Positions 7,466 through 15,913 of a stretch of 64,000 nucleotides of DNA are shown here, one piece after another. The DNA lies in assembly GCF_001875325.1 (NCBI RefSeq), contig NZ_MDDC01000004.1, positions 62,001 through 126,000 on the forward strand, read 5' to 3'. The translations under genes and the position numbers were made by a program. The notes below the pieces were generated by a model. It did no database searches. It saw only the letters and a program-made list of their open reading frames with translations, and was not told the DNA's origin. Each line of letters opens with the position of its first letter. Position 1 is the first letter of the stretch. This DNA comes from Neomoorella thermoacetica (GTDB taxonomy: Bacteria; Bacillota; DSM-521; Neomoorellales; Neomoorellaceae).

Positions 7466-8164
7466 ATGCGCATCACCCGGCGGCGTATGGACTTCCTGCA
7501 AAAGATTAAACAACTCTATGAGGCCACCAACCTGCCGGTACACTACGCGCGGGTGGCTGAACTACTTGGCGTAAGCAAGTGGAGTGCCTACGAGATGCTG
7601 AAGACGTTGGAAAAGGAAGGTTTTTTGGCCAGCCAGTACGAAGTGAACCAGGGAGAAAAGTTTCCCGGCCGGGCGATGGTGCTGTTCGCGCCCACCCCCC
7701 TGGCTGATGCAGTGCTTTCAGGGAAAGCCCTGGAGGAGAAGGTTTCTGTCAAGGAATGGCGGCAAGTTAATGAAAGGTTATTGTTTTTGTATGAAGAACT
7801 TAAAAAGGCCAATCCTAAAGAACTGGCCGAACAACTGTTGGCAGAGTTACCTGGCCTGGAAAGCCCCCTTATTTTCAGTGCCTATATGATTGCTCTCTTG
7901 ATTGTACTGTTGCAAACCCTGAGTGAAAAGAGTATCAGGCTGCTCAAAAACGTTGTGATGAATGCGGTCAAGGAGGAAACAGGATTAGCTATATTTGCCG
8001 GCGCTGCCTTGGGCAGTATGATGAAAACAGCCACCCAGTTTCCGCTGCTATCCCAGATTGTCAGCTATATGAGCAAATTCCAGGTCAACTTGGCTGAACT
8101 CAACCAATACGAACGGGCCCTTTTGATGGATTTTCTGGAGGAGGCGCTGGAAAAAGCAACGTAA
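7466..8164 (+). CDS. Winged-helix regulator with hydrophobic C-terminal domain
   Basis: The first 65 or so residues form a DtxR/MarR-like winged helix (MDFLQKIKQLYEATNLPVHY, VAELLGVSKWSAYEMLKTLEKEG). The rest is a helical domain with a hydrophobic segment (LIFSAYMIALLIVLLQTL) and a Gly/Ala-rich stretch that might bind a lipid or attach to membrane. No metal-binding His/Cys cluster like that of DtxR is seen. The start at ATG 7466 (GGAAGG ahead) fits the promoter better than TTG 7430. It lies between the radical SAM gene and the phasin-like gene, so it probably regulates this cluster; its ligand is unknown. Confidence 0.7.
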   Translation: MRITRRRMDFLQKIKQLYEATNLPVHYARVAELLGVSKWSAYEMLKTLEKEGFLASQYEVNQGEKFPGRAMVLFAPTPLADAVLSGKALEEKVSVKEWRQVNERLLFLYEELKKANPKELAEQLLAELPGLESPLIFSAYMIALLIVLLQTLSEKSIRLLKNVVMNAVKEETGLAIFAGAALGSMMKTATQFPLLSQIVSYMSKFQVNLAELNQYERALLMDFLEEALEKAT

Positions 8165-8290
8165 TTTACTTTGCGAGATTTTTGGGGATATTATGGTTCT
8201 TGGGGGTTAACAGGTACGCGATTTAATCCACAAGAGTAAGACCATTTAATCAAGAGATACCATAACTACGAATTGAGGAGGAGCACACGA

Positions 8291-8590
8291 ATGAAGGAAC
8301 TGTTACGCAAGGCTTTTACCCTTAGTTGGGGAGCCATAGCCTTAACCAGGGAAGCGGCGGAAAAATTGGTGGACGAACTGGTGAAGAAAGGGGAGATGGG
8401 CCGGGAAGAGGCCAGGGAACTGGCAAATGACCTGCTGGAACGTGGTAAAAAAGAACGGGAAGAGGTACAAAAAGTCATCCGCCAGGAAATGGAGCGAGTG
8501 CTGGGTGAATTAAACCTGCCCTCCCGGGACGACCTGTTGCGGCTGGAAGAAAAGGTAGACCGGCTGCTACAGCGGGGTGAGGAGAAGTAG
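8291..8590 (+). CDS. Phasin-like coiled-coil protein
   Basis: This 99-residue, highly charged helical protein resembles the PhaF/PhaI phasin-like family. It has an N-terminal amphipathic stretch (LLRKAFTLSWGAIALTREAAEKLVDELVKKG), a Glu/Arg/Lys-rich heptad region, and a C-terminal helix with LPSRDDLLRLEEKVDRLL. Such proteins coat hydrophobic inclusions or membrane surfaces. No polyhydroxyalkanoate synthase is present in the window, so a role at lipid or membrane interfaces is more likely here. The start was set at ATG 8291 because the earlier TTG at 8273 overlaps the ribosome site GAGGAG. Confidence 0.65.
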   Translation: MKELLRKAFTLSWGAIALTREAAEKLVDELVKKGEMGREEARELANDLLERGKKEREEVQKVIRQEMERVLGELNLPSRDDLLRLEEKVDRLLQRGEEK

Positions 8591-8667
8591 GTGAGCCGCT
8601 AAATTTAGCGGAATGGTGGGCCTACTATGCCTAGGATGGCCTGGTTCTGAGGAGGGATTATTAAAAT

Positions 8668-9582
8668 TTGCATCTATGTAAATTAAAAAGGCTTGCTTTA
8701 TACCTCTTGCTGCCCCGTCCGGGAGCTATTACAGGGGGCGCGATCTACTTCTGGGGTGGCATTGCCTATGGGGTAGCCCTGAGCCACCACTTTTCGGTAG
8801 TCGATATCGCCGTTACCTGGTTGGGAACCGAGTTTCTGGTCAATCAGGCCAAATACTGGCTTAACGACTATAAAGATGCCGCAAGCGATCGGCTTCACCC
8901 ACGGAAAAGTGAACGGGCTGCGGCGGGCGGGGATTTGCCGGTAAAGTGGTTACCCATCCTGGCTGCTCTACGTATAATAACCGGGATCATTTTTTTGCTT
9001 TGGTACCAGCCTAAAATGCTGCCCATGGCGCTGCTTTTGCCGGCAATCCAGCTTTGGTACGATACCGTCAAAAGGCTGCCGCTGGTTAACGCCGGGGTGG
9101 CAGCCAGCGGTTCTGTGGTCAGGTTTGCTGCCGGGTTATGCGCCATAACGGGAGTGTGGCCGCTGTTTTTCCCTTGCCTCCTCGTCTACTGCCAGCGCCT
9201 GGCAATATACGTTGCCTCTTACAGCGCGGAGGGGCGTTACCTCTTGCGTTACGGTAAAACGCCCGGTAAAGAATATACCCTCTTCTACGCGCAACACCCT
9301 TACCTGGAAAAACTGGCGGTGGCGTTATTCTTAGGGCTGCTCGTCTTTGCTGTGGGGCGGTCTATTTCCGGTGGGATCATTATTACCGGTATCGTGGTGG
9401 TCTTTTTGGGTGTACTTTACTACCGGATTAACGGGCCGGGGGACAGGGTCTACTGGCAGGGGTGGAAACTGCTAGGGGCTACTTGCGCCTTCGTATCAAA
9501 ACAGTTGTCGGAGCAATTCAGATTAAAGTACCGGCAAAGATTTCTTTCCCAAAGGAGGCTCCTGAGCCTCAGAGAAGGTTGA
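8668..9582 (+). CDS. UbiA-family prenyltransferase
   Basis: This 304-residue membrane protein has seven to nine hydrophobic segments. The first Asp-rich motif of the UbiA superfamily appears as NDYKDAASDRLHPRKSERA (around residues 66-86), the site that binds prenyl diphosphate through Mg2+. The second Asp-rich motif is poorly conserved: the YDTVKR region and an EGRYLLRYGKTPGKEYTLFY loop stand where it would be. The start is TTG 8668, with GAGGAGGG about 11 bases ahead. It likely transfers an isoprenoid to an aromatic or glycerol-type acceptor. No quinone-biosynthesis gene is nearby, so the acceptor is open. Confidence 0.75.
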   Translation: MHLCKLKRLALYLLLPRPGAITGGAIYFWGGIAYGVALSHHFSVVDIAVTWLGTEFLVNQAKYWLNDYKDAASDRLHPRKSERAAAGGDLPVKWLPILAALRIITGIIFLLWYQPKMLPMALLLPAIQLWYDTVKRLPLVNAGVAASGSVVRFAAGLCAITGVWPLFFPCLLVYCQRLAIYVASYSAEGRYLLRYGKTPGKEYTLFYAQHPYLEKLAVALFLGLLVFAVGRSISGGIIITGIVVVFLGVLYYRINGPGDRVYWQGWKLLGATCAFVSKQLSEQFRLKYRQRFLSQRRLLSLREG

Positions 9583-9702
9583 GTTAGTGTAAAATTACAG
9601 TAGGCAAGAGGAAAAAGGAGTAAGAAAGGTTGTTCGGGTGCTACACCCTCGCGGGGAGCAGTAGGCGACCTGGTAGACTCAATTCAATTCAAGGAGTATA
9701 AC

Positions 9703-11387
9703 ATGATTATCGCGAGACGGTACCGGCACGCGCGGCGGTTACAGGCTGTAGCACGGGTACTGGTGCATCACGGTTTTGGCTACCTGCTGGGGCAATTGGG
9801 ATTTACGGAATACCTTACTTCCTATCGGCGGAGATTACCACATGGATTGGATGAGACCCAACCCCTGCTCAGCCGGGGAGAGCGGGTGCGCCGGGTGCTG
9901 GAAGAATTAGGACCAACTTTTGTCAAGATGGGACAAATGCTCATCACCCGGCCCGATCTGCTGCCCGAGGACATTCGTTCGAAACTGGCCAAACTGCAGG
10001 ACCAGGTCCCGCCCTTTCCTTTCACGCAGATCCAATCCCTTATCGAGCGCGAACTGGCCGACCCCTGGTGGGGGGGGAATTTTTCCCTATTTCCGTTAGC
10101 CGCGGCCTCTATCGGTCAGGTACACCGTGCCCGGTTGTATACAGGCGAAGAGGTGGTGATCAAGGTTCAACGTCCGGGGATCGAAGGGATCATCGCGGAT
10201 GACATGGAGATCCTTTACACCGTTGCTCAACTGGCAGAGAAACGCACGGCCTAGGGACAACTGTACAGAGTGATGGAATTGGTAGAAGAATTCCGCCGCA
10301 CGCTGCTACAGGAAATTGACTACCTGGCGGAGGGACGCAATACCGAGCGCTTCCGGCAAAACTTTACAGGAAATGAAACAGTCTACATTCCAAGGGTTTA
10401 CTGGGAGTATTCCACCTCCAGGGTACTAACCTTGGAGTACGTGGCGGGGGTCAAGTTGGGGATATTATCAGGTTAAAGCAGCGGGGTCAGGATTCCAAAA
10501 AGATTGCCCATTACCTGGCCAGGACTATCTTTCAGCAAATCCTGGTAGACGGCTTTTTTCACGCCGACCCCCACCCCGGAAACATCGCCGTGCTGCCGGG
10601 AGAAAAGATTGTTTTCATGGATTTCGGTATGGTGGGCCGCTTGACCCAAGAGCGCCAGCAGCAACTAATCCAACTGGTGCTGGGACTGGTCAGACGGAAC
10701 AGCGGGCAAATCGTCCGGGCGGTGGCGGAAATGGGCATCATCGGCCGGGAAGTAGACATGAAAGGGCTATGACAGAACGTTGAACGGCTCCGGGAGCGTT
10801 ACGTACCGCTCAGCCAGGTGAAACTGGGTGAGGCCGCCATCAGGGAGGTCCTGGACCTGGCCTTTAAGTACCGCATCCGGATCCCCACCGAATTCAGCCT
10901 GGTAGCCAAGGCGCTGATTACCGTGGAGGGCATCGTAGAGGAGTTGGACCCCGACCTGAGTATTGTGGCGGTAGCCGAACCCTTCGGCCGACGTTTAATG
11001 CGGGAAAGGTTGCGGCCCCGGCGCCTGTGGCAGGAGTTCAGTGAGCGTTCCTGGGAATTCGGTGATGTCTTCTTCTGGTTACCCGGGTGGATAGATCGTG
11101 TTTTAGAGCAGGTGGAGGATGGCGGGTTTACTATTAAGCTGGTACACGCTGAACTAAGGGAAACCCTTTTTCGCATGGACCGGATCAGCAACCGTTTATC
11201 CTTCAGTATTGTGTTGCTAGCCTTTGTCATTGTCATCACAGGCCTGGTGGTGGCGTCCGCTATGGCTACCGGAGCCGGAGGTGGTTTCTTATGGGTGAGA
11301 CTTCCTTTCTTAAAAATCGGCTTTGTCCTCGCCATGCTGATGGGGGGATGGCTGCTGTCAGCCATTTTTCGCTCCGGGCGGTTCTAA
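9703..11387 (+). pseudogene. UbiB/AarF (ABC1) atypical kinase, broken by two nonsense codons and a frameshift
   Basis: The conceptual protein of about 560 residues is a full UbiB/AarF kinase. It has LGPTFVKMGQMLITRPDLLP, AAASIGQVHRA (the Ala-rich nucleotide loop), VVIKVQRPG (Lys), DGFFHADPHPGNI, VFMDFGMVG, and two C-terminal membrane helices. It is interrupted by an in-frame TAG at 10252-10254, by loss of one G in a G-run near 10455-10460 (frame +1 to frame 0), and by an in-frame TGA at 10770-10772. The frame resumes directly after each lesion, so the gene is recently inactivated or carries sequence errors. The ribosome site AAGGAG precedes ATG 9703. It may have partnered the UbiA protein upstream. 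Confidence 0.85.
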
Positions 11388-11438
11388 ACTAAGTCTTTGC
11401 TAAGAACGCCATAACGAAAAGTTCAACGCACACTTAAA

Positions 11439-11460
11439 AAAGCCCCTTTACCGGGGCTTT
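11439..11460 (-). terminator. Terminator of the cotJABC operon
   Basis: Stem AAAGCCCC/GGGGCTTT with loop TTTACC, identical to the two remnant-associated copies at 1688 and 3750. It also faces the end of the UbiB pseudogene and can act in both directions. Confidence 0.8.
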
Positions 11461-11464
11461 AGAT

Positions 11465-12037
11465 TTAATAGTATTTTTTACGATCCATGTACTCATGGAC
11501 CAGGTTTAACGTCTCGCCGAAGCGTTGGAAATGGACAACTTCCCTTTCGCGCAAGAACTTTAAGGTGTCGCTAACATCGGGGTCATCGGAGAGCTGGATG
11601 AGGTATTCATAGGTGGAGCGAGCCTTTTGCTCGGCGGCCATGTTTTCATAAAGGTCGGTGACGGGGTCGCCCTTGGACTGGATGTAGGTAGCCGTCCAGG
11701 GGGCGCCGCTGGCGTTGACGAAATAGAGGGCGCGGTCATGGTCGGCATAATAACCGTCCAGGCCGGCCCGCTTGATTTCCTCCAGAGGGGCGTCTTTAAT
11801 CAGGTTATAGACCAGGGTAGCGACGATCTCCATGTGGGCCAGCTCTTCCGTGCCGATGTCTGTCAAAACTGCCTTGGCCTGGGGTATGGGCATGGTGTAG
11901 CGCTGGGTGAGATAACGTAGAGATGCAGCGAGCTCGCCGTCCGGCCCGCCGTACTGGGTGATAATTACTTTGGCCAGGCGGGGGTTGGGGCCGCCGACGC
12001 GTACGGGGTATTCCAGCTTCTTTTCATAAATCCACAT
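11465..12037 (-). CDS. cotJC: CotJC, manganese-catalase-like spore coat protein
   Basis: The 190-residue protein belongs to the manganese catalase family. The di-manganese ligand pattern is visible: E in GPDGELAASL (about 35), E and H in GTEELAHME (64-70), E in the NMAAEQKARSTYEY helix, and E and H in REREVVHFQRF. It is made in the mother cell and deposited in the coat with CotJA and CotJB. The start has GGAGGG 7 bases ahead. It is the last gene of the operon and the only complete copy of a sequence whose 3' end recurs at 1.7 and 3.8 kb. Confidence 0.95.
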   Translation of the reverse strand: MWIYEKKLEYPVRVGGPNPRLAKVIITQYGGPDGELAASLRYLTQRYTMPIPQAKAVLTDIGTEELAHMEIVATLVYNLIKDAPLEEIKRAGLDGYYADHDRALYFVNASGAPWTATYIQSKGDPVTDLYENMAAEQKARSTYEYLIQLSDDPDVSDTLKFLREREVVHFQRFGETLNLVHEYMDRKKYY

Positions 12038-12052
12038 CTATAATCCCTCCGC

Positions 12053-12310
12053 CTAAAAGGTTGTTTCCCAGGGCCAGGGTTCTTCGATCCAGCGCCAGGC
12101 CTGGGGACTGGGTGAATGGCCGTAATTGGTCAGGGGGCCGTAGAGGGCTTCATATTCTTTTTTAGTTGCTGCCAGCGCCTCGCTGGCAGCGTTATATTCA
12201 GCCAGGGCCCGGTAATCTTCGGGATGGGTATCCAGGTACAGGTTAAAATCGACGCATGTAAACTCCAGGGCCATAATCTTCTTGAGAAGATTTAAGCGCT
12301 TAGAATCCAT
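12053..12310 (-). CDS. cotJB: CotJB, spore coat peptide assembly protein
   Basis: This 85-residue protein has the CotJB pattern: LLKKIMALEFTCVDFNLYLD at the N-terminus and the Trp-rich end WRWIEEPWPWE. It is required with CotJA for CotJC incorporation in Bacillus. The ribosome site GGAGGG lies 6 bases ahead of the ATG. It sits 15 bases upstream of cotJC and 23 bases downstream of cotJA, a tight operon. Confidence 0.93.
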   Translation of the reverse strand: MDSKRLNLLKKIMALEFTCVDFNLYLDTHPEDYRALAEYNAASEALAATKKEYEALYGPLTNYGHSPSPQAWRWIEEPWPWETTF

Positions 12311-12333
12311 TGTTTTCCCTCCGCAGGGTTGTT

Positions 12334-12537
12334 TTAAGTCCGCCGGGGCTGGTAGGGCTGGTAGAGTTCAGGGAAAATCGTTCCCCTGTGCAGGCCTTCC
12401 ATCGGCTCCCAGCGGTTGGTAAAATGCTGCCAGGGCACATAGGCCCGGGCCAGCTGGTAAGAAAAGGATAGTTTTTCTACCTGCTCGTCGCCGGGACGGG
12501 CGGTAATACCGCGCTCACCCTGCTGGTCTGCAGTCAT
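12334..12537 (-). CDS. cotJA: CotJA, spore coat associated protein
   Basis: A 67-residue protein with the CotJA core LARAYVPWQHFTNRWEPMEGLHRGTIFPELYQPY. The start was set at the second ATG (12537), because GGAGGG ends 6-7 bases before it and the upstream ATG at 12552 overlaps that site. First gene of cotJABC. Confidence 0.9.
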   Translation of the reverse strand: MTADQQGERGITARPGDEQVEKLSFSYQLARAYVPWQHFTNRWEPMEGLHRGTIFPELYQPYQPRRT

Positions 12538-12566
12538 GGTGAACCCTCCCATAAAAATGGTTAATA

Positions 12567-12597
12567 TATAATATGCTGGCCAGAGGAGGAAGGGTTA
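12567..12597 (-). promoter_or_regulatory. Candidate mother-cell sigma (E/K) promoter of cotJABC
   Basis: On the minus strand CATATTATA (12575-12567) matches the CATA-N3-TA form of the sigma-K -10 and partly that of sigma-E. An AC-containing -35 candidate lies about 18 bases upstream. It is 30 bases before cotJA. The rest of the gap to 12847 holds GC-rich inverted segments but no gene or switch I recognise. Confidence 0.4.
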
Positions 12598-12847
12598 CCA
12601 GAAATAAGAAGGCGTTCATCTAAAATATACCCCAGGATAAATTTTTGTAATTAACGACAAAAACAGGCCCCGGGGTTTGGACGGGGGGCTAAAGGGAAGG
12701 AAGCCCCGTTTATGGAATCGTAATCACGAAAGTGAACGTTAACACAGGAATTTATGGCGGGAAAGTTGTCAACATGTAGCTGCGCAGAGCCGGGGAAGTG
12801 GTTAATTATCACCAACAAGGCCCAAAAAGCAAGGTGAGGTGAAAATT

Positions 12848-15295
12848 ATGAGCACCCAGGGAAAAAGTAAAGGGGGTACAGTATTAAATCCCCTGATAAG
12901 CCGGCGTTCTTTCCTGAAATGGAGCGCCATTGCCGGCGGGAGTTTAGCCCTGGCTGGATGCAGCCTGAATGGCGGGGCTGATGAAGGAGGTAAACCAGTC
13001 GCCAATCTTACCGGGGCTTCAGCAGGGAAAGAACTCGTTATTCCCACCAGTTGTATTCATAACTGTGGCGGCCGCTGTTTTCTAAAAGCCCACGTCAGGG
13101 ATGGCATAATTACCCATTTGAGCACTGATGATGATAGGACAGATTCTTTTGAAGTACCCCAGGTACGAGCGTGCCAGAGGGGGAGGTCCCAGCTAAAGCG
13201 CTTGTATCACCCTGATCGTCTCAAATACCCCATGAAACGAGTGGGTGAACGGGGCGAGGGCAAATTTGAACGCATCTCCTGGGATGAAGCCCTGGACACT
13301 ATCGCCCTGAAAATGAAAGAAATAAAGGCGCGTTATGGGAATGAAGCCTTTTATTATGTCTATGCCACCGGTACTCTTGGCACGACCCTGTATAATTGCT
13401 ATGCCGAATTTCCCAACTATGGAGGACCGTTACAGCGCCTTTTAAACCTCTTTGGTGGTTATTTGAATTATTACGGCAACTATAGTGCCGCCCAGTACTA
13501 TTATGTTGTTCCCATGATGTTTGGCTCTATGGGGGGTAATAGCCCTAAAGACCTGCGCCATGCCCGTTTAATCGTCCTCTGGGGTCATAATCCTGTGGAA
13601 ACAAAGCTGGCCGGTGCCGGGGGGGCCTGGTATCTACAGCAGGCCAAAAAGGCAGGCGCTAAAATTATTGTTATTGATCCGCGTTACAGCGATACCGTCG
13701 GCAGTTTGGCCGATGAATGGATTCCCATACGACCCGGTACGGACATGGCCCTGGTCTCGGCTATTGCTTATGTCCTGATAGAAGAGGGACTTTACGACCA
13801 GGAATTTCTCAACCGCTATACAGTAGGCTTTGATGAAGAGCATATGCCGCCGGGCTATCCACCGCAGGAGTGTTATAAGAATTACATTCTGGGAAAACAG
13901 GATGGCCAGCCCAAAACACCGGAATGGGCTGAACCGATCACGCGTATTCCGGCTAACCGTATCCGCCAGCTGGCCCGGGAAATGGCCAGGATAAAACCAA
14001 TGACGATATTGCAGGGCTGGGGTATGCAAAGAAGGGCTTACGGGGAGCAAATTGTAAGAGGAATCCCGGTACTAGCCGCCATGACTGGTAATGGCGGTAA
14101 ACCGGGTAGCGGCCCGGGACTCGATATGGCAAGCCCCCCCGTGCCCATGGGTGTTTACCCCACAGGCAACAACCCGGTAAAAGCAACGATCTCCTTCTTC
14201 ACTTTCACTGATGCCATAATCCGGGGTACTGAAATGGGACCCCAGGATGGCGTAGTGGGGGTCGAACGCTTATCAAGTAACATTAAATTTATCTGGAATT
14301 ACGCCGGCAATGCTTTATTCAACCAGCACGCCAATATTAAGCGGACCCACGAAATTCTCCGCGACACGAGCAAAGTGGAATTTATCGTGGTTCATGATCT
14401 TTTTATGACCCCCAGTGCCAGGTATGCTGATATTTTGTTACCCGATACCCATCATTTTGAGCGTAATGACATCACTACTTCAGCGACAGCCCATATTGCC
14501 GGCAGCAGCTATGCTATCTTTATGAATAAGGTCATTGATCCTCCGTATGAATGTCGTAATATGTTGGATATCTGTACTGAGCTAGCCCGTCGCCTCGGCC
14601 TGGAAAAGGAATTTACTGAGGGCAAAAATGAAGAAGACTGGTTACGGGAAATTGTAAACACCGCCAAGCAAAAGTTACCAGATTTTCCTGATTATGAGAC
14701 ATTTAAGAAGATGGGCATTTTTAAACTCTCCCCTGATAAAGAGGGTTCTGGCATAGGGTTTGAGGATTTTTACCGTGATCCGGAAAACCATCCCCTGGGG
14801 ACGCCTTCCGGCAAGATTCAGATTTTCGACCCGCGTATGTACGATAAAGGTAATCCCAAGGAAATTCCAGCGGTTCCCAAATATATCGAGGAATGGGAAA
14901 GTCCCTGGAGCCAGGAAGCACAAAAATATCCATTGCAGGCTATCGGCCACCATTACAAACACCGCGTTCATTCTACCTTCGATAACGTTTCCTGGCTGGA
15001 GGAGGCAGCGCCCCAGGTAGCCTTTTTAAACCCGGTGGATGCCGGGGCAAGGGGTATCAAAGATGGTGACATGGTACGCATTTTTAACGACCGGGGCGAA
15101 ATCATCATGCCCTGCCGGGTAACACCGCGGATTATGCCCGGGGTGATAGATATTCCCGAGGGCGGCTGGTTTACACCTGATGCCGGGGGAACAGACCGCA
15201 GAGGATGTATCAATACTATCACCTCGCACCGGGTTAACCCCCTCGCTTTTGGCAATGCCCAGAATACGAATCAAGTCCAGGTAGAGAAAGCATAG
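12848..15295 (+). CDS. dmsA: DmsA-type molybdopterin oxidoreductase, Tat-exported
   Basis: This 815-residue catalytic subunit starts with a twin-arginine signal (SRRSFLK, Arg19-20) that ends in a lipobox-like LAGC (Cys38). Cys69, 73, 77 and 109 form the [4Fe-4S] site. YYGNYSAAQ around residue 213 places a Ser as the likely molybdenum ligand, as in DMSO reductases. GHNPVET and the C-terminal dinucleotide-binding block (HRVNPLAFG) are typical. The start was set at ATG 12848, about nine bases after AAGGTGAG; GTG 12839 overlaps that site. With dmsB and dmsC it forms a membrane reductase for DMSO, polysulfide or another S/N-oxide; the substrate cannot be read from sequence. Confidence 0.9.
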   Translation: MSTQGKSKGGTVLNPLISRRSFLKWSAIAGGSLALAGCSLNGGADEGGKPVANLTGASAGKELVIPTSCIHNCGGRCFLKAHVRDGIITHLSTDDDRTDSFEVPQVRACQRGRSQLKRLYHPDRLKYPMKRVGERGEGKFERISWDEALDTIALKMKEIKARYGNEAFYYVYATGTLGTTLYNCYAEFPNYGGPLQRLLNLFGGYLNYYGNYSAAQYYYVVPMMFGSMGGNSPKDLRHARLIVLWGHNPVETKLAGAGGAWYLQQAKKAGAKIIVIDPRYSDTVGSLADEWIPIRPGTDMALVSAIAYVLIEEGLYDQEFLNRYTVGFDEEHMPPGYPPQECYKNYILGKQDGQPKTPEWAEPITRIPANRIRQLAREMARIKPMTILQGWGMQRRAYGEQIVRGIPVLAAMTGNGGKPGSGPGLDMASPPVPMGVYPTGNNPVKATISFFTFTDAIIRGTEMGPQDGVVGVERLSSNIKFIWNYAGNALFNQHANIKRTHEILRDTSKVEFIVVHDLFMTPSARYADILLPDTHHFERNDITTSATAHIAGSSYAIFMNKVIDPPYECRNMLDICTELARRLGLEKEFTEGKNEEDWLREIVNTAKQKLPDFPDYETFKKMGIFKLSPDKEGSGIGFEDFYRDPENHPLGTPSGKIQIFDPRMYDKGNPKEIPAVPKYIEEWESPWSQEAQKYPLQAIGHHYKHRVHSTFDNVSWLEEAAPQVAFLNPVDAGARGIKDGDMVRIFNDRGEIIMPCRVTPRIMPGVIDIPEGGWFTPDAGGTDRRGCINTITSHRVNPLAFGNAQNTNQVQVEKA

Positions 15296-15307
15296 GAGGT
15301 GGTACCA

Positions 15308-15895
15308 ATGGCCGGTCAACTAGGTTTCCATGTACAGCAGGACCGCTGCATCGGCTGCTTTACCTGCCAGATAGCCTGTAAGGATAAAAACGACCTGGAG
15401 GTTGGGCAGTTATTCAGGCGTGTCCGTGAGATTGCAGGGGGCGGCTATACCGTGGTGGGCAACAACGCCATTAAGGCCGATGTCTACGCCTACTGGATTT
15501 CCCTGGGTTGCAACCACTGCCAGGAGGCGCCCTGCGTCAAGAACTGCCCCACCGGAGCCATGCAAAAGCGCCCGGGGGACGGCATCGTCTTCGTCGATCA
15601 GAATAAATGCATCGGTTGCCGTTACTGCGTCTGGAGCTGCCCCTACGGGGCGCCCCAGTATAACCCCAAGATCGGCAAGGTGGGCAAGTGCGACTTCTGT
15701 CGCGATCTCCTGGCCAAGGGAGAACAGCCGGCGTGCGTAGCCGCCTGCCCCATGCGGGTATTGGATTTTGGCCCGATGGAGGAACTCAAGAAAAAATATG
15801 GCGGCACCAACCAGATCAAAGGCCTGCCTGATCCCAACATTACCAAACCTTCTATTCTAGTAACTCCCCACCGGGATGCAGCCCTGGGGAAATAG
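15308..15895 (+). CDS. dmsB: DmsB-type four-cluster ferredoxin subunit
   Basis: The 195-residue protein carries four Cys clusters (CIGCFTCQIAC, CNHCQEAPCVKNC, CIGCRYCVWSC, CDFCRDLL with CVAAC). These hold four [4Fe-4S] centres that wire the membrane anchor to the catalytic subunit. The ribosome site ATAGGAGG overlaps the dmsA stop codon, and ATG 15308 follows at 8 bases, so translation is coupled. There is no signal peptide; it should be co-exported with DmsA. Confidence 0.93.
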   Translation: MAGQLGFHVQQDRCIGCFTCQIACKDKNDLEVGQLFRRVREIAGGGYTVVGNNAIKADVYAYWISLGCNHCQEAPCVKNCPTGAMQKRPGDGIVFVDQNKCIGCRYCVWSCPYGAPQYNPKIGKVGKCDFCRDLLAKGEQPACVAACPMRVLDFGPMEELKKKYGGTNQIKGLPDPNITKPSILVTPHRDAALGK

Positions 15896-15913
15896 GAAAG
15901 GGAGGAGAAGCTG

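Noticed and set aside
1688-11460. Three identical AAAGCCCC-TTTACC-GGGGCTTT hairpins as a CRISPR-like or insertion repeat
   Set aside because: The spacing is kilobases and each copy sits just past a cotJC stop codon, so they are gene-linked terminators.
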